From: Olivibacter sp. SDN3
GTDB taxonomy: Bacteria > Bacteroidota > Bacteroidia > Sphingobacteriales > Sphingobacteriaceae
Reading direction: 5' to 3'
Length of the DNA stretch: 64,000 bases
NCBI RefSeq assembly: GCF_014334135.1
Contig: NZ_CP060497.1
Coordinates: forward strand, 5,084,001-5,148,000
Positions within the stretch are counted from its first letter, which is position 1. Each line of letters begins with the position of its first letter. Positions 8,535-16,991 of the stretch are shown piece by piece. Position numbers and translations under genes: made by a program. Under the pieces are notes generated by a model that ran no database searches, was not told the origin of the DNA, and saw nothing but the letters and a program-made list of their open reading frames with translations.

Positions 8535-9845
8535 TTATTTGGTCCAACTTCTAATTTTGTGCCCCTTTATCGCATAAAAGATAAGGTATAGGTAACAGGG
8601 AAATAAAACCCAGTAGGCGGTCCTCAAATCGTAAATATCCGCATAATGACCATAGATCAAAGGTAATATCGCATTTCCGCAAAGCCCCATAATCAGTAGA
8701 GATCCACCGAGCTTGGTAAAGCGCCCCAAACCATCCAGTGCCAAGGGCCAAATACCGGCCCAAATAAGTGAGTTCCCAAAGCCCAGTAGTACCACAAACC
8801 AAATGGAAATATCTGTTTGATGACCTAATAAAGAAATGTCTCCTTTGGCGAATACGATCAATAAGGTAAGTAAGGCACCGAGAACGGTACATATGCGAAA
8901 AGCGTTAACCTGGCTGATCCATTTTGGAATACAAATGATTCCCAACAAATAACCGCATATAGTTACAAACAGCGTATAAGAGGGAAATACTTTTGCTTCG
9001 AGTAAGGGTACATTCATCGATCCCGCATAATTGATGATTGTATCGATAGCAATCACCTGGGTACCAACGTGTATGAATATGGCCACAGCCCCTAAAATCA
9101 AATATGGAAACTGTATAATACTATGCTTATCACTATTTGCGGCAGCAATCTCCGCGGTTTCTTCCTCCGTATTAATTTCGGGCAAAGGAGATATCTTAAT
9201 ACCTAAACCTATTAGTACAAGCGAGAAGCCCAACACGGTATAAGGAGTGATCACCCTTCTGATTAATGCGTCAAGCTCGTACGCTCTATCCAAAGGTGAT
9301 AATTGATCCAACTGGTCAAAGAGTGCCTGATCAGTCGGCTTGAGAATAACAGCGGCAAATAAAATTGGAGCTAAAATCCCTGCGCCCTTATTACAGATGC
9401 CCATGATGCTTATCCGTTGCGCGGCACGTTCTTTTGGGCCCAATATAGTAATATATGGGTTCGCTGCTGTTTGCAAGATGGCCAGACCAACACCAATCGT
9501 AAATAAACCGACCAAAAAAATCTCATAGGTACGAGTAAAAGCAGCAGGAACAAATATGAAAGCACCTAAAGCCATTGCGAAGAAACCGATCATCATACCT
9601 TGCTTAAACCCAACACGTTTCAACAAGTAGGAAGCAGGGACTGACATTACAAAATAAGCAATATAAAAAGCAAATGCTACCAGATATGACTGAAAATGAG
9701 TTAATTCACAAGCTATCTTAAAGTAAGGGATTAATATAGCATTTACCCAAGAAATAAATCCAAATATAAAAAACATCGAACCAATGATCAGTATAGAAAT
9801 GGTCGTCTGTTTTTTTGAAAGTGCATTAACAGCTATTTTCTCCAT
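8535..9845 (-). CDS. FucP-family MFS sugar:proton symporter, probable N-acetylglucosamine permease
   Basis: The 436-residue membrane protein has about 12 predicted segments. The first carries the FucP/GluP-like stretch FIFGFISWVNAILIPY, followed by an N-half loop with LLKRVGFKQG. This family transports fucose, glucose/galactose or GlcNAc with protons. Its place between a Gfo/Idh gene and nagA-nagB argues for an amino sugar (NagP-like role), which is inference. I chose the ATG at 9845, 4 bp after the upstream stop; the longer start would overlap the preceding gene. The family uses proton symport, not a phosphotransferase system, so a separate kinase must supply GlcNAc-6-phosphate. Confidence 0.85.
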   Translation of the reverse strand: MEKIAVNALSKKQTTISILIIGSMFFIFGFISWVNAILIPYFKIACELTHFQSYLVAFAFYIAYFVMSVPASYLLKRVGFKQGMMIGFFAMALGAFIFVPAAFTRTYEIFLVGLFTIGVGLAILQTAANPYITILGPKERAAQRISIMGICNKGAGILAPILFAAVILKPTDQALFDQLDQLSPLDRAYELDALIRRVITPYTVLGFSLVLIGLGIKISPLPEINTEEETAEIAAANSDKHSIIQFPYLILGAVAIFIHVGTQVIAIDTIINYAGSMNVPLLEAKVFPSYTLFVTICGYLLGIICIPKWISQVNAFRICTVLGALLTLLIVFAKGDISLLGHQTDISIWFVVLLGFGNSLIWAGIWPLALDGLGRFTKLGGSLLIMGLCGNAILPLIYGHYADIYDLRTAYWVLFPCYLYLIFYAIKGHKIRSWTK

Positions 9846-9849
9846 CTTC

Positions 9850-11208
9850 CTATGCAATAGTTGGTTCCCAACCCGGCTCATATTCCCTTTGCCATAATGT
9901 CATTGCTTCGGGATTATCCAAAATATGGCCATTTGAAGAGTCCGTGTTTAAAAGTCCACCACTTCTTTGCGCGATATTTCCTAATTGCACTAGTAACGTA
10001 CTGATGTGTCCACTAACAATATCCGCATTAAGCTGCGTGCCATTTTTTATTCCTTCGAAGAAATTCTGGATATGGATAGCATCCAGCGCCTGCGAGGGAT
10101 TGGTTAAGTTTCTGGTATCAATGCCGGTCTCATTCTTCACTTCTTTCACCACTTTGTTGTCTAGATCAAAAACAGTGTAAGCATTACCACCCTGAATCTC
10201 CAGGGAACCTTTTTCTCCATAAAAAATGACACCAACACTAGCCCCTTCGTTTGACCGTCCATTACAACTACGTCCTTCCCAGGTAATCATCGCCTGATCT
10301 CCAAACTCGATCGATATCATCTGCGTATCAGGAGTTTGCCAATCATCCTTATAATGGTACCTACCACCGGCAGAAGTAACTTTGCTAGGGTAATCAACCT
10401 GTAAGCCCCATCTAGCTAAGTCAACCATATGTGTACCATTATTAAGCGCTTCGCCAGTACCCCAGTGCCAGAACCAATGCCAATTATAATGTATGATATT
10501 GTCCTTGTATGCGTCTCTTGGCGCAGGCCCTTGCCACAGATCAAAATCAAGCCACTCCGGAATCGCAATTTCTTTTCCTATACCAATTGACTTCCGGTTA
10601 TTGGTATACCATGTTTTGGCGAAATACGGCTTTCCTATAATGCCATCATGTAAGGCGGCAATACCTACGGCAACATTCGGCCAAGAGCGTCGCTGATTCC
10701 CCATTTGGATAACATTTTTATACTTTTTTGCCGCTTCGATCAATAATTCACCTTCATGAGGATTGTGACTACACGGTTTCTCCAAATAAACATGTTTACC
10801 AGCTTTAGAAGCAAGAATAGCAGCAGGTGCATGCCAATGATCAGGTGCAGCTACCACCAGTGCATCCACTTCATCTTTGTCCAATGTTTTTCTAAAGTCA
10901 GGCTCCGCTTCCGGCTTTTTTGATTGATTTTTCTCTACTTGACTGATACATTTTGCTGCGGCTCTGCTATCCACATCGCACACAAAGGTAATCTCACAAT
11001 TAGGTTGTTGGGAAAAATTGTTTGCCAAAGCTAACCCCCTAGCGTTGACCCCCATCATGGCTACCTTGATACGTTCGTTCGATCCCATAATCTGCCCATA
11101 ACTCCTTGCGGTAAAACCTGGAAGTATTCCACCGAAAGTAACAGCTGTAGCTCCCACAGTAGCGGTTTTAATAAATTCTCTACGTGTTCTTCTTGTTTTA
11201 TTCATCAT
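9850..11208 (-). CDS. Tat-exported Gfo/Idh/MocA family oxidoreductase, first gene of the amino-sugar operon
   Basis: The protein is about 452 residues with a twin-arginine signal (RRTRREFIKTA) and an alanine-rich export segment. A Rossmann fold holds the nucleotide, and the catalytic-lysine motif EKPCSHNPHEG follows. The region NGTHMVDLARWGL is the usual substrate-pocket helix. An ATGATG pair offers starts at 11208 or 11205; a GTG at 11226 is less likely. It leads a four-gene operon with permease, nagA and nagB, so it probably acts on an amino-sugar-containing glycan in the periplasm. GH109 alpha-N-acetylgalactosaminidases are a related Tat-exported, NAD-using family, but I cannot confirm that this is one. 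Confidence 0.87.
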   Translation of the reverse strand: MMNKTRRTRREFIKTATVGATAVTFGGILPGFTARSYGQIMGSNERIKVAMMGVNARGLALANNFSQQPNCEITFVCDVDSRAAAKCISQVEKNQSKKPEAEPDFRKTLDKDEVDALVVAAPDHWHAPAAILASKAGKHVYLEKPCSHNPHEGELLIEAAKKYKNVIQMGNQRRSWPNVAVGIAALHDGIIGKPYFAKTWYTNNRKSIGIGKEIAIPEWLDFDLWQGPAPRDAYKDNIIHYNWHWFWHWGTGEALNNGTHMVDLARWGLQVDYPSKVTSAGGRYHYKDDWQTPDTQMISIEFGDQAMITWEGRSCNGRSNEGASVGVIFYGEKGSLEIQGGNAYTVFDLDNKVVKEVKNETGIDTRNLTNPSQALDAIHIQNFFEGIKNGTQLNADIVSGHISTLLVQLGNIAQRSGGLLNTDSSNGHILDNPEAMTLWQREYEPGWEPTIA

Positions 11209-11520
11209 AATTAATTTATAAGACACAATCTTTATTAATCTAAATCATTCTAACGAAGTTAATCTATAATCTACTAAAAATAAACACGATATATTAAATC
11301 TATATTGAATAGATTTAATAATCGTACCGTCTAATCGAGTAATTACCAACTATCAACGAGGTAGTAAGTATTTACAATCCATACAAAAACCGAGAAAAAT
11401 GGTATATTAATTTCTTTTCCCGTACCACTTATTAAACAAAGCGTCATTTTCGCATAAATCACTTATATATACCCATACCTATTAAATATAAAATCTAGCC
11501 ACACATTGCCTTCGTTACTA
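11209..11520. other. Intergenic leader/promoter region of the amino-sugar operon
   Basis: The 312 bp are AT-rich with no credible reading frame. They lie upstream of the leftward amino-sugar operon and downstream of the leftward hydrolase. The only clear structure is the long inverted repeat annotated separately at 11292-11320. Confidence 0.6.
11292..11320. promoter_or_regulatory. Perfect 12 bp inverted repeat upstream of the amino-sugar operon
   Basis: The arms TATTAAATCTAT and ATAGATTTAATA are exact reverse complements around a 5 nt spacer (ATTGA). CGAT/ATCG flanks extend the symmetry with one unpaired base. It lies about 85-115 bp before the first ATG of the operon. It could be a regulator site or an AT-rich hairpin ending the upstream hydrolase transcript. 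The regulator is not identifiable. Confidence 0.5.
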
Positions 11521-12693
11521 TCATTCCTTTAAAAAATATTCAAAAAACAAATAAGCTATCTCATTTGATTCTCTATTTGGCTCATGGTTCGGTCTATTGA
11601 TCATTGCAACCCTATTTTCATACCCCAAGTATCTGTTAACCGCTATTGTATGATTCAAAGCAACCCATCTTTCAATCGGATCTTCCGCCCCTCCTAATAC
11701 TAAAAATGGCCTCGGAGCCATTAACGCATGTAACTCATGTAAGTTATACCCTTCAGAAATTAGTTGTGGGTATAGCCCTTTTGCCGGATTTCTCGCTGTT
11801 ATTAAACCTCTCTTTCGCCATGGCTTTGGATGATAACCTAAGTACCAAGGTTCCCAATAGTTAACAGAAGCTCTATCCTGCTGAAAAACAATACCTGGAT
11901 CTGACCACACTGCGCAGGTGAATTTGTCAAACAGACAGGAGGCGAACATAGCCCATTTTCCTCCAAATGAATGTCCGATAATGCCAATCTTGGACGCATC
12001 TACTTCAATGTGGTTAGCCAATACATGATAGGCATTCGCAGCAGCATAAGCCAGCATGGAAAGAGGTTGCACTTTCGCGTGTTCTATAGTGGGATAGAAC
12101 AACGAAAACTCCTGTCGTTCCGACGCATTTTTTGTTCCAACGGATAGTGTGATGAAGCCTCTTTTTGTTAGTTGTAATGCGAAATCACGATTGGGTTTCC
12201 CTTCACCAATAGCTGTTTCCGGCTCATAAAAAACTGTAATAACGGCGGGTTTCTTCCCTTGGCCTTTAGGCACTAACAGGTAAGCTTCTGTCTGTTCTTG
12301 TGGAGTCAAATAAAATTTTACTAGATGCTTATAATAGGTATCTTTATCGATCGTATCTATTATTTCGAACAATTGCTTTTCCAGCAGTGGCGGCCACACC
12401 CCCATCATCGAATGCCACTTTTTCTTAATTTTCATTCTACGCTCCCGCCAGTTCGCTTTTAGCTGCACCTGCTTACTATCATAGTTGTCAAATACTGATC
12501 TATAGTTTCCTTTTCTATCTTTTAAGGAGTCGGGCGCACAGAAATAAGGGGTTAATATATTCCAAACGCTGTCATTACCTAAACACTTAATTGATCGCTG
12601 TTGTGCCGCTAGATCAGTCGTACAACTTATGAATACAACTGTCCATAAGTAACAAATAACGTATATCTGCCGTGTAAACTCCTGGAATAACAT
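11521..12693 (-). CDS. Secreted alpha/beta hydrolase (dienelactone-hydrolase/prolyl-oligopeptidase-like fold)
   Basis: The 390-residue protein has an N-terminal export segment ending in FISC, a possible lipobox. The hydrolase core shows the nucleophile elbow GHSFGG (Ser near residue 244), an acidic GGAEDP turn and a C-terminal PNHEP that supplies the histidine, so the triad appears complete. It resembles bacterial esterase/acetyl-xylan-esterase-like enzymes, but the substrate cannot be assigned. It lies 30 bp after the reduced Gfo/Idh gene and in the same direction as the LacI gene, so the LacI regulator probably controls it. Confidence 0.75.
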   Translation of the reverse strand: MLFQEFTRQIYVICYLWTVVFISCTTDLAAQQRSIKCLGNDSVWNILTPYFCAPDSLKDRKGNYRSVFDNYDSKQVQLKANWRERRMKIKKKWHSMMGVWPPLLEKQLFEIIDTIDKDTYYKHLVKFYLTPQEQTEAYLLVPKGQGKKPAVITVFYEPETAIGEGKPNRDFALQLTKRGFITLSVGTKNASERQEFSLFYPTIEHAKVQPLSMLAYAAANAYHVLANHIEVDASKIGIIGHSFGGKWAMFASCLFDKFTCAVWSDPGIVFQQDRASVNYWEPWYLGYHPKPWRKRGLITARNPAKGLYPQLISEGYNLHELHALMAPRPFLVLGGAEDPIERWVALNHTIAVNRYLGYENRVAMINRPNHEPNRESNEIAYLFFEYFLKE

Positions 12694-12723
12694 TAATCGA
12701 TTTTTTTACTGATTAACAAGTAT

Positions 12724-13098
12724 TTATTTCATTACTTCAGCTAACGCTACACTTTCTCCTCCCCATTTTTTACTGATATCCGCAGCCTCTATAAAAGCCA
12801 AAATTTCCAACGTTTCTTGCTTGCTTACTGGAGGAACAATTGTTCCAAAAAATTTCACAATTTTTTCTAAAAGAGGTTGATATCCTTTATATGGCCCAAT
12901 CTCTCGAACACCTTTTGTATCAAAAGCAATGCTATGAGAAGCATCTAACCCGATAATCCCTACTCGCATACCTTCAGCGCATGTGAACTTTCCAAGTAAA
13001 TCAATCGGCTCGTTTATAAAATTAACTGATATCCCAGCCAAAGCGACATTCTTAATAAAATGTCGACGATTAAGCATATCTTTCATGATTTTTATCAT
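12724..13098 (-). pseudogene. Gfo/Idh/MocA oxidoreductase reduced by an in-frame internal deletion
   Basis: The open frame is only 124 codons, yet it holds both ends of a protein normally about 350-400 residues long. The N-terminus has a Tat-type signal (NRRHFIKNVALAG) and the first Rossmann strand (MRVGIIGLDASHS). Directly after HSIAF the sequence jumps to the family's C-terminal segment: GPYKGYQPLLEKIVKFF, PPVSKQETLEILAF and the final MEAAD-like helix (here IEAAD). The whole NAD-fold remainder, the EKP motif and the substrate domain are missing. The frame is kept, so a short protein could still be made, but it could not be a working dehydrogenase. Candidate starts are 13098, 13086 and 13077. 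Confidence 0.75.
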
Positions 13099-13110
13099 TC
13101 CTTATTTTAT

Positions 13111-13124
13111 CGTGTACGTACACG
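13111..13124. promoter_or_regulatory. Perfect 14 bp palindrome, candidate LacI-family operator
   Basis: CGTGTACGTACACG is its own reverse complement with a central CG, the usual shape of LacI-family sites. It lies 13 bp before the furthest-upstream start of the reduced Gfo/Idh gene and downstream of the lacI-type gene, where a repressor for the 13098-11521 operon would bind. Confidence 0.6.
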
Positions 13125-13199
13125 CAATAAAAATAAAACAACTCGTATTTCCAGCTTTTTCTTATTAATCTATCCTAACTATGGATCTTAATTTGGCTT

Positions 13200-13220
13200 G
13201 TAAAAACGGTTACGTTACCG
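13200..13220. promoter_or_regulatory. Weak second CG-centred site near the LacI gene end
   Basis: The segment contains GTAAAAACGGTTAC (GTAA/TTAC arms) overlapping GGTTACGTTACC, an imperfect inverted repeat with central CG. It may be an auxiliary site for the same LacI regulator. The symmetry is short and may be chance. Confidence 0.25.
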
Positions 13221-13272
13221 CAATATACAAAAATAAAACAACTTACAAATCTTTTTTCACTACTTAAACTTT

Positions 13273-14331
13273 TTAATTGTGATAGAAACGATAGTTTTCC
13301 TTCGTCACGATATCAATAGGCATAAACCGGTCTTTAATGTCTCGTTCATTTAACACAATGTATCGATACAAGGTCATGATTCCTCTATACCCTTGCTCTT
13401 CAGGCTTTTGACATATTAAAAAATCAATGATATCAAGCTCAAGATATTTAATATTCTCACGTAAAAAGTCATATCCAATCAACAGCTTATTAATGCCATT
13501 TACTTCAAAATAATGTGCTACCGACGACACTCTTGAGTTTGTAACAAAAACCCCCTCTATTTCTTTGTGTTGATTAAACGCATGATCCAAAGCTTCTTCG
13601 ACAGACACCCGATCTGTTTTCTTAACGTCAATCTTTACAATCTCCAAAGATCGGTTGTTCTTTTCAAAATAAGCTCTAAACCCCTCTTCCTTACGGACTA
13701 GGTGATGGTACTGATCAATCTCTTTAGATACGTTCACTACTAATAATTTTCCTTTTTTCACTGCAAAATCCATCAGCTGGGCGGCTTGATAACCGCTGCA
13801 AAAAAGGTGTGGGCCAATGTAGCAAACGCTGTTTTGTCTGGGAATATCGGAATTGATGAACACATAAGGAATTTTTCTTTCTCTACATATATCAATTAAT
13901 TCCAATGCTTCATCAATGAACGACGGCGCCATTAATATGCCGTCTATCGGCTGTTGCATCATCAATTCAACTTGTTTAACAAACGATTTCTTGTCATTTA
14001 AATCAAAAAAATAACTTGTTACCCTTATGCCGTATTGTTTCAACTCTTTAAGCGCGCGGTCAACTCCCAACATAGGCGCTTCCCAAAAATCGGTCTCCGT
14101 TGATCTCGGGATTAGCACTACAAAATTGGATGTTTTTTTCGAAGCTAACCGACTAGCTATCACATTAGGTTTGTAATCAAACTCTTTGATAATATCGTTA
14201 ATCTTTTTTTTTGTTGCTTCGGAAACTCCTTTACGATTATGTAACACACGATCTACGGTGGCAATAGAAACATTTGCCAGCCGGGCTATTTCCTTCACTC
14301 CAAAATCTTTCTTTTCTACAGGTTTATACAT
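13273..14331 (-). CDS. LacI-family transcriptional regulator with sugar-binding domain
   Basis: The 352-residue protein starts with a LacI-type helix-turn-helix (VKEIARLANVSIATVDRVLHN, about residues 12-32) and the hinge helix (IASRLASKK, near 60-68). A periplasmic-binding-protein-like effector domain follows. FDYKP and an N-terminal helix-turn-helix with TVDRVL instead of TVSRVL are typical of a LacI subgroup that binds sugars or sugar acids. The genes immediately downstream in the same direction (reduced Gfo/Idh, secreted hydrolase) are the likely targets, supported by the palindrome at 13111-13124. The effector is unknown. It is divergent from the PfkB kinase gene across 259 bp. Confidence 0.9.
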   Translation of the reverse strand: MYKPVEKKDFGVKEIARLANVSIATVDRVLHNRKGVSEATKKKINDIIKEFDYKPNVIASRLASKKTSNFVVLIPRSTETDFWEAPMLGVDRALKELKQYGIRVTSYFFDLNDKKSFVKQVELMMQQPIDGILMAPSFIDEALELIDICRERKIPYVFINSDIPRQNSVCYIGPHLFCSGYQAAQLMDFAVKKGKLLVVNVSKEIDQYHHLVRKEEGFRAYFEKNNRSLEIVKIDVKKTDRVSVEEALDHAFNQHKEIEGVFVTNSRVSSVAHYFEVNGINKLLIGYDFLRENIKYLELDIIDFLICQKPEEQGYRGIMTLYRYIVLNERDIKDRFMPIDIVTKENYRFYHN

Positions 14332-14482
14332 CTTTATACATCACTTAAAATATCATTTTGCTAAAATTAAAACAATTTAACGATTTTCCTAAACAGACGG
14401 TGTTTGTATTTAAGATTCGATAAGAAAAACACAAGCCATAATTTATTTATCAAAATATTATTCAATTATTTTCACTATTAAG

Positions 14483-14490
14483 TACATTTG
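14483..14490 (+). promoter_or_regulatory. Candidate -7 promoter box for the PfkB kinase gene
   Basis: TACATTTG matches the Bacteroidota -7 consensus TAnnTTTG about 100 bp before the kinase ATG. No clear -33 TTTG element is seen upstream, so confidence is low. Confidence 0.3.
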
Positions 14491-14590
14491 CAGGGTTTTG
14501 CTTTGCTCTCAATGCAATAGAATTTGCCTTTATGACGATAAATAGCTCGTTAAACTATAGACAAAAGCAGAAAAACTAAATTACTAGTGA

Positions 14591-15502
14591 ATGAAGACGT
14601 TGATATTTGATATCTGTTGCATTGGTCATATCACCCTTGATACGGTGATCACACCCTCAACTACAAAACGGATGCCCGGTGGCACCTCCTTTTATTTTTC
14701 AAATGCGTTGAAAAATTTTGATGTGTCGTTCAAGTTGGTAACAGCCCTGGGTGAAAAAGAAAAATACATAGCGGATATTATGCAACATAAGAAGATGCAA
14801 GTTAAGGTGTTGCCCAGTAAACATACGGTTTATTTTGAAAACATTTATAGCAAAAACCAAGATCACCGCACGCAGAGAGTATCTCAGCAAGCAGACCCAT
14901 TCAACATGAAAAACCTGCTCGATATAAATGCTAAGATATTCCACTTAGGCCCTTTATTGGAAGAAGATATCCCCGTAGAAATAATTAAATATTTATCGAC
15001 AAAAGGACGGGTGTCTTTGGATATTCAAGGCTATCTGAGAACAATAAAAAATAAAGAAGTATATTACAACGACTGGGGTAAAAAAAAGGAAGCATTGCCG
15101 TATGTGGATATCTTAAAGGCAAATGAATTTGAAATGGAAACGCTTACTGGCACGAAAGATATTTTCGAAGGAGCTAAACGATTGGCCAACCTTGGTGTAA
15201 AAGAAGTAGTTATTACCTTGGGAAGTAAAGGTTCCATTATCTACAAACAAAACATATTTTATACTATACCAGCGTACCCTCCATTAGAGATAATAGACGC
15301 AACTGGTTGTGGAGACACCTATATGGCGGGTTACCTTTACAAAACTATTGCTGGTAAAGGAGTACAGGAAGCGGGAGAATTTGCAGCAGCAATGTCAACC
15401 ATAAAAATAGAGAACTCAGGTCCCTTCACTGGAAGAGCTGAAGATGTAGCACAAGTTTTTCTACGAAATCACGATAAGGATTTCATCCAAAAAGTTTCCT
15501 GA
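14591..15502 (+). CDS. PfkB-family carbohydrate kinase
   Basis: The 303-residue cytoplasmic sugar kinase of the ribokinase fold has an N-terminal substrate-binding GG (MPGGTSFYFSNAL, about residues 27-40), a VITLGSKGS phosphate-region motif near residue 212 and the signature DATGCGDTYMAGY (about 236-248). The last Asp of that motif is the catalytic base. Usual members have DTTGAGD, so GCGD is a variant. The substrate is not evident from the sequence. It stands next to an NlpC/P60 peptidase 37 bp downstream with a small inverted repeat between them. Confidence 0.88.
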   Translation: MKTLIFDICCIGHITLDTVITPSTTKRMPGGTSFYFSNALKNFDVSFKLVTALGEKEKYIADIMQHKKMQVKVLPSKHTVYFENIYSKNQDHRTQRVSQQADPFNMKNLLDINAKIFHLGPLLEEDIPVEIIKYLSTKGRVSLDIQGYLRTIKNKEVYYNDWGKKKEALPYVDILKANEFEMETLTGTKDIFEGAKRLANLGVKEVVITLGSKGSIIYKQNIFYTIPAYPPLEIIDATGCGDTYMAGYLYKTIAGKGVQEAGEFAAAMSTIKIENSGPFTGRAEDVAQVFLRNHDKDFIQKVS

Positions 15503-15520
15503 TCTGTACGACATACAGAT
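15502..15520 (+). promoter_or_regulatory. 7 bp inverted repeat at the end of the PfkB gene
   Basis: ATCTGTA and TACAGAT are exact reverse complements around CGACA and begin within the kinase stop codon. It could be a small transcript hairpin or a regulator site ahead of the NlpC/P60 gene. No T-run follows, so a terminator is unlikely. Confidence 0.35.
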
Positions 15521-15539
15521 ACAATAAGTAACATTTATC

Positions 15540-16055
15540 ATGAATCATTTTAGAAATATTATCTTGCTTTCTTTCGCAGTCACATTTTTCCCCTTGAATA
15601 ATATAGTCGCATTTACCATTGTTAAGAGTTCAGCACCGAGCTTTTCCCTCAACACATCTACGTTGACGGCCGATAAACTGGTTGCTTTTGCCAAAAGCTT
15701 GAAAGGAATAAAATACAAGTATGGAGCTAGTCATCCAAAGGTAGGCTTTGATTGTTCAGGTTTTGTTAACTATGTATTTAAAAATTTTAGTATCGATGTT
15801 CCGAGAAGTTCTGCTAGTTTCAAAAATCACGGCCGTACCATCTCATTAAAGGAAGCCAAACAGGGCGACCTCATACTTTTTACAGGTCCCAACATACAAA
15901 AAAAAACAATCGGTCATATCGGCATTATAACGTCCGCTTCCGGGAAACCTATACATTTTATTCATAGTACTTCAGGTAAGGCTTATAGTGTTACAGAAAC
16001 ACCATTCAATGAAAGTTATAAAAGGCGTTTCGTTAAGGTTGTAAGGGTATTTTAA
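15540..16055 (+). CDS. Exported NlpC/P60 (C40) cell-wall peptidase
   Basis: The 171-residue protein has an N-terminal export signal (to about residue 25) and a single C40 catalytic domain. The nucleophile lies in FDCSGF (Cys about 71), the first histidine in IGHIGI (about 126) and the polar residue in FIHSTSG (His about 142). Such enzymes cut gamma-D-glutamyl-diaminopimelate bonds in peptidoglycan. There is no SH3 or LysM binding domain, so it is the minimal form. It follows the PfkB kinase; no functional link between the two is evident. Confidence 0.9.
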   Translation: MNHFRNIILLSFAVTFFPLNNIVAFTIVKSSAPSFSLNTSTLTADKLVAFAKSLKGIKYKYGASHPKVGFDCSGFVNYVFKNFSIDVPRSSASFKNHGRTISLKEAKQGDLILFTGPNIQKKTIGHIGIITSASGKPIHFIHSTSGKAYSVTETPFNESYKRRFVKVVRVF

Positions 16056-16116
16056 AACAGCTTATTTTAAATGACAATTAAATGTCAATGTATTTCAAAA
16101 ATAATTTCGAAGTTTG

Positions 16117-16131
16117 CCTAACACTGTTAAA
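16117..16131. promoter_or_regulatory. TetR operator copy 1 (upstream of the tetR-type gene)
   Basis: CCTAACACTGTTAAA has the inverted arms TAAC/GTTA around ACT. The same pattern recurs before the efflux genes at 16803-16817. A TTTG at 16113 and TAAATTTA at 16132 could form the promoter that this site would cover, allowing autorepression. Confidence 0.6.
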
Positions 16132-16157
16132 TAAATTTACAATGGCCATAGGAAATC

Positions 16158-16757
16158 ATGGGAAGTAAAGAGCGGATACAACGGTTAAAAGATGGGAACC
16201 GGATAAAAATTCTGGAAGCATCATTACAGATCGTTAAAGAGGAAGGGGTTCAGGCGATAAGCATGCGTAAAATTGCTGACATCATCGAATATACTGCCCC
16301 CATGATTTATGAGTATTTTGTGAATAAGGAGGCCATTCTTTCAGAATTGGCGGGTAAAGGTTATCTTATGTTAGCAAAAGCCGTGAAAGCTGCCAAAGAA
16401 AAAGAAATAACACTTGAAAAACAATTAGAAGCGATGTGGCTGGCTTATTGGTATTTTGCCTTCGAAGAAAAAGAACTTTATCAATTGATGTACGGTGTTG
16501 GAACTCAATGTTGCGAAATGGAAAAATCATTTAAATGTTTTGATTCACATGCAACAATTATCAGTGAGGTAATAAAAGAAGTCATGAAAGACAGTAATCC
16601 TTCAGAAGATTTAATCTGCCAAAAGTATTTTACTTACTGGTCTATTATACATGGTTTAATTTCTATTAATCTGGTAAATAAGGGATTCGGTGATGAAGTC
16701 AATCAGGAGGTACTGAAAGATGCGATACACGGCATTACTCGTTCCTTAGTCGATTAG
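16158..16757 (+). CDS. TetR/AcrR-family transcriptional regulator of the adjacent efflux operon
   Basis: The 199-residue protein has an N-terminal TetR helix-turn-helix (AISMRKIADIIEYTAPMIYEYF, about residues 34-55) and an all-helical ligand domain of ordinary length. It reads in the same direction as the AcrA/AcrB/TolC genes that start 234 bp downstream, the usual arrangement for a local efflux repressor. The matching inverted repeats before its own gene and before the pump genes support autorepression and pump repression. The inducing compound is unknown. Confidence 0.88.
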   Translation: MGSKERIQRLKDGNRIKILEASLQIVKEEGVQAISMRKIADIIEYTAPMIYEYFVNKEAILSELAGKGYLMLAKAVKAAKEKEITLEKQLEAMWLAYWYFAFEEKELYQLMYGVGTQCCEMEKSFKCFDSHATIISEVIKEVMKDSNPSEDLICQKYFTYWSIIHGLISINLVNKGFGDEVNQEVLKDAIHGITRSLVD

Positions 16758-16802
16758 CCGTCAATCGATTTTTTTTAACATATCTATAACAATAATAAAT
16801 TA

Positions 16803-16817
16803 TTTAACACCGTTAAA
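16803..16817. promoter_or_regulatory. TetR operator copy 2 (upstream of the RND efflux operon)
   Basis: TTTAACACCGTTAAA has perfect 6 bp arms (TTTAAC/GTTAAA) around ACC. It shares TAACAC-GTTAAA with the copy at 16117-16131. It lies about 175 bp before the adaptor gene in a 234 bp AT-rich gap with no other gene. Confidence 0.65.
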
Positions 16818-16991
16818 CACTTAGAACAAGATGATTAAAATAACAACTTGTCAGACTTCCATCAACCTATCATCATGTAGGTGTAGTTTTAAGACAACTA
16901 TTTAAGTAATCGAGTTATCACTTAAGCATAAATTCTCGATAACTGCCTAAAAACAGTTAATTAATAAATCGCAATCTAAAAAAATTTACAA

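Noticed and set aside
8488-8547. Extended nagA start from TTG at 8547
   Set aside because: It would overlap the permease stop and add 20 residues not found in the family; the ATG at 8487 gives the normal N-terminus.
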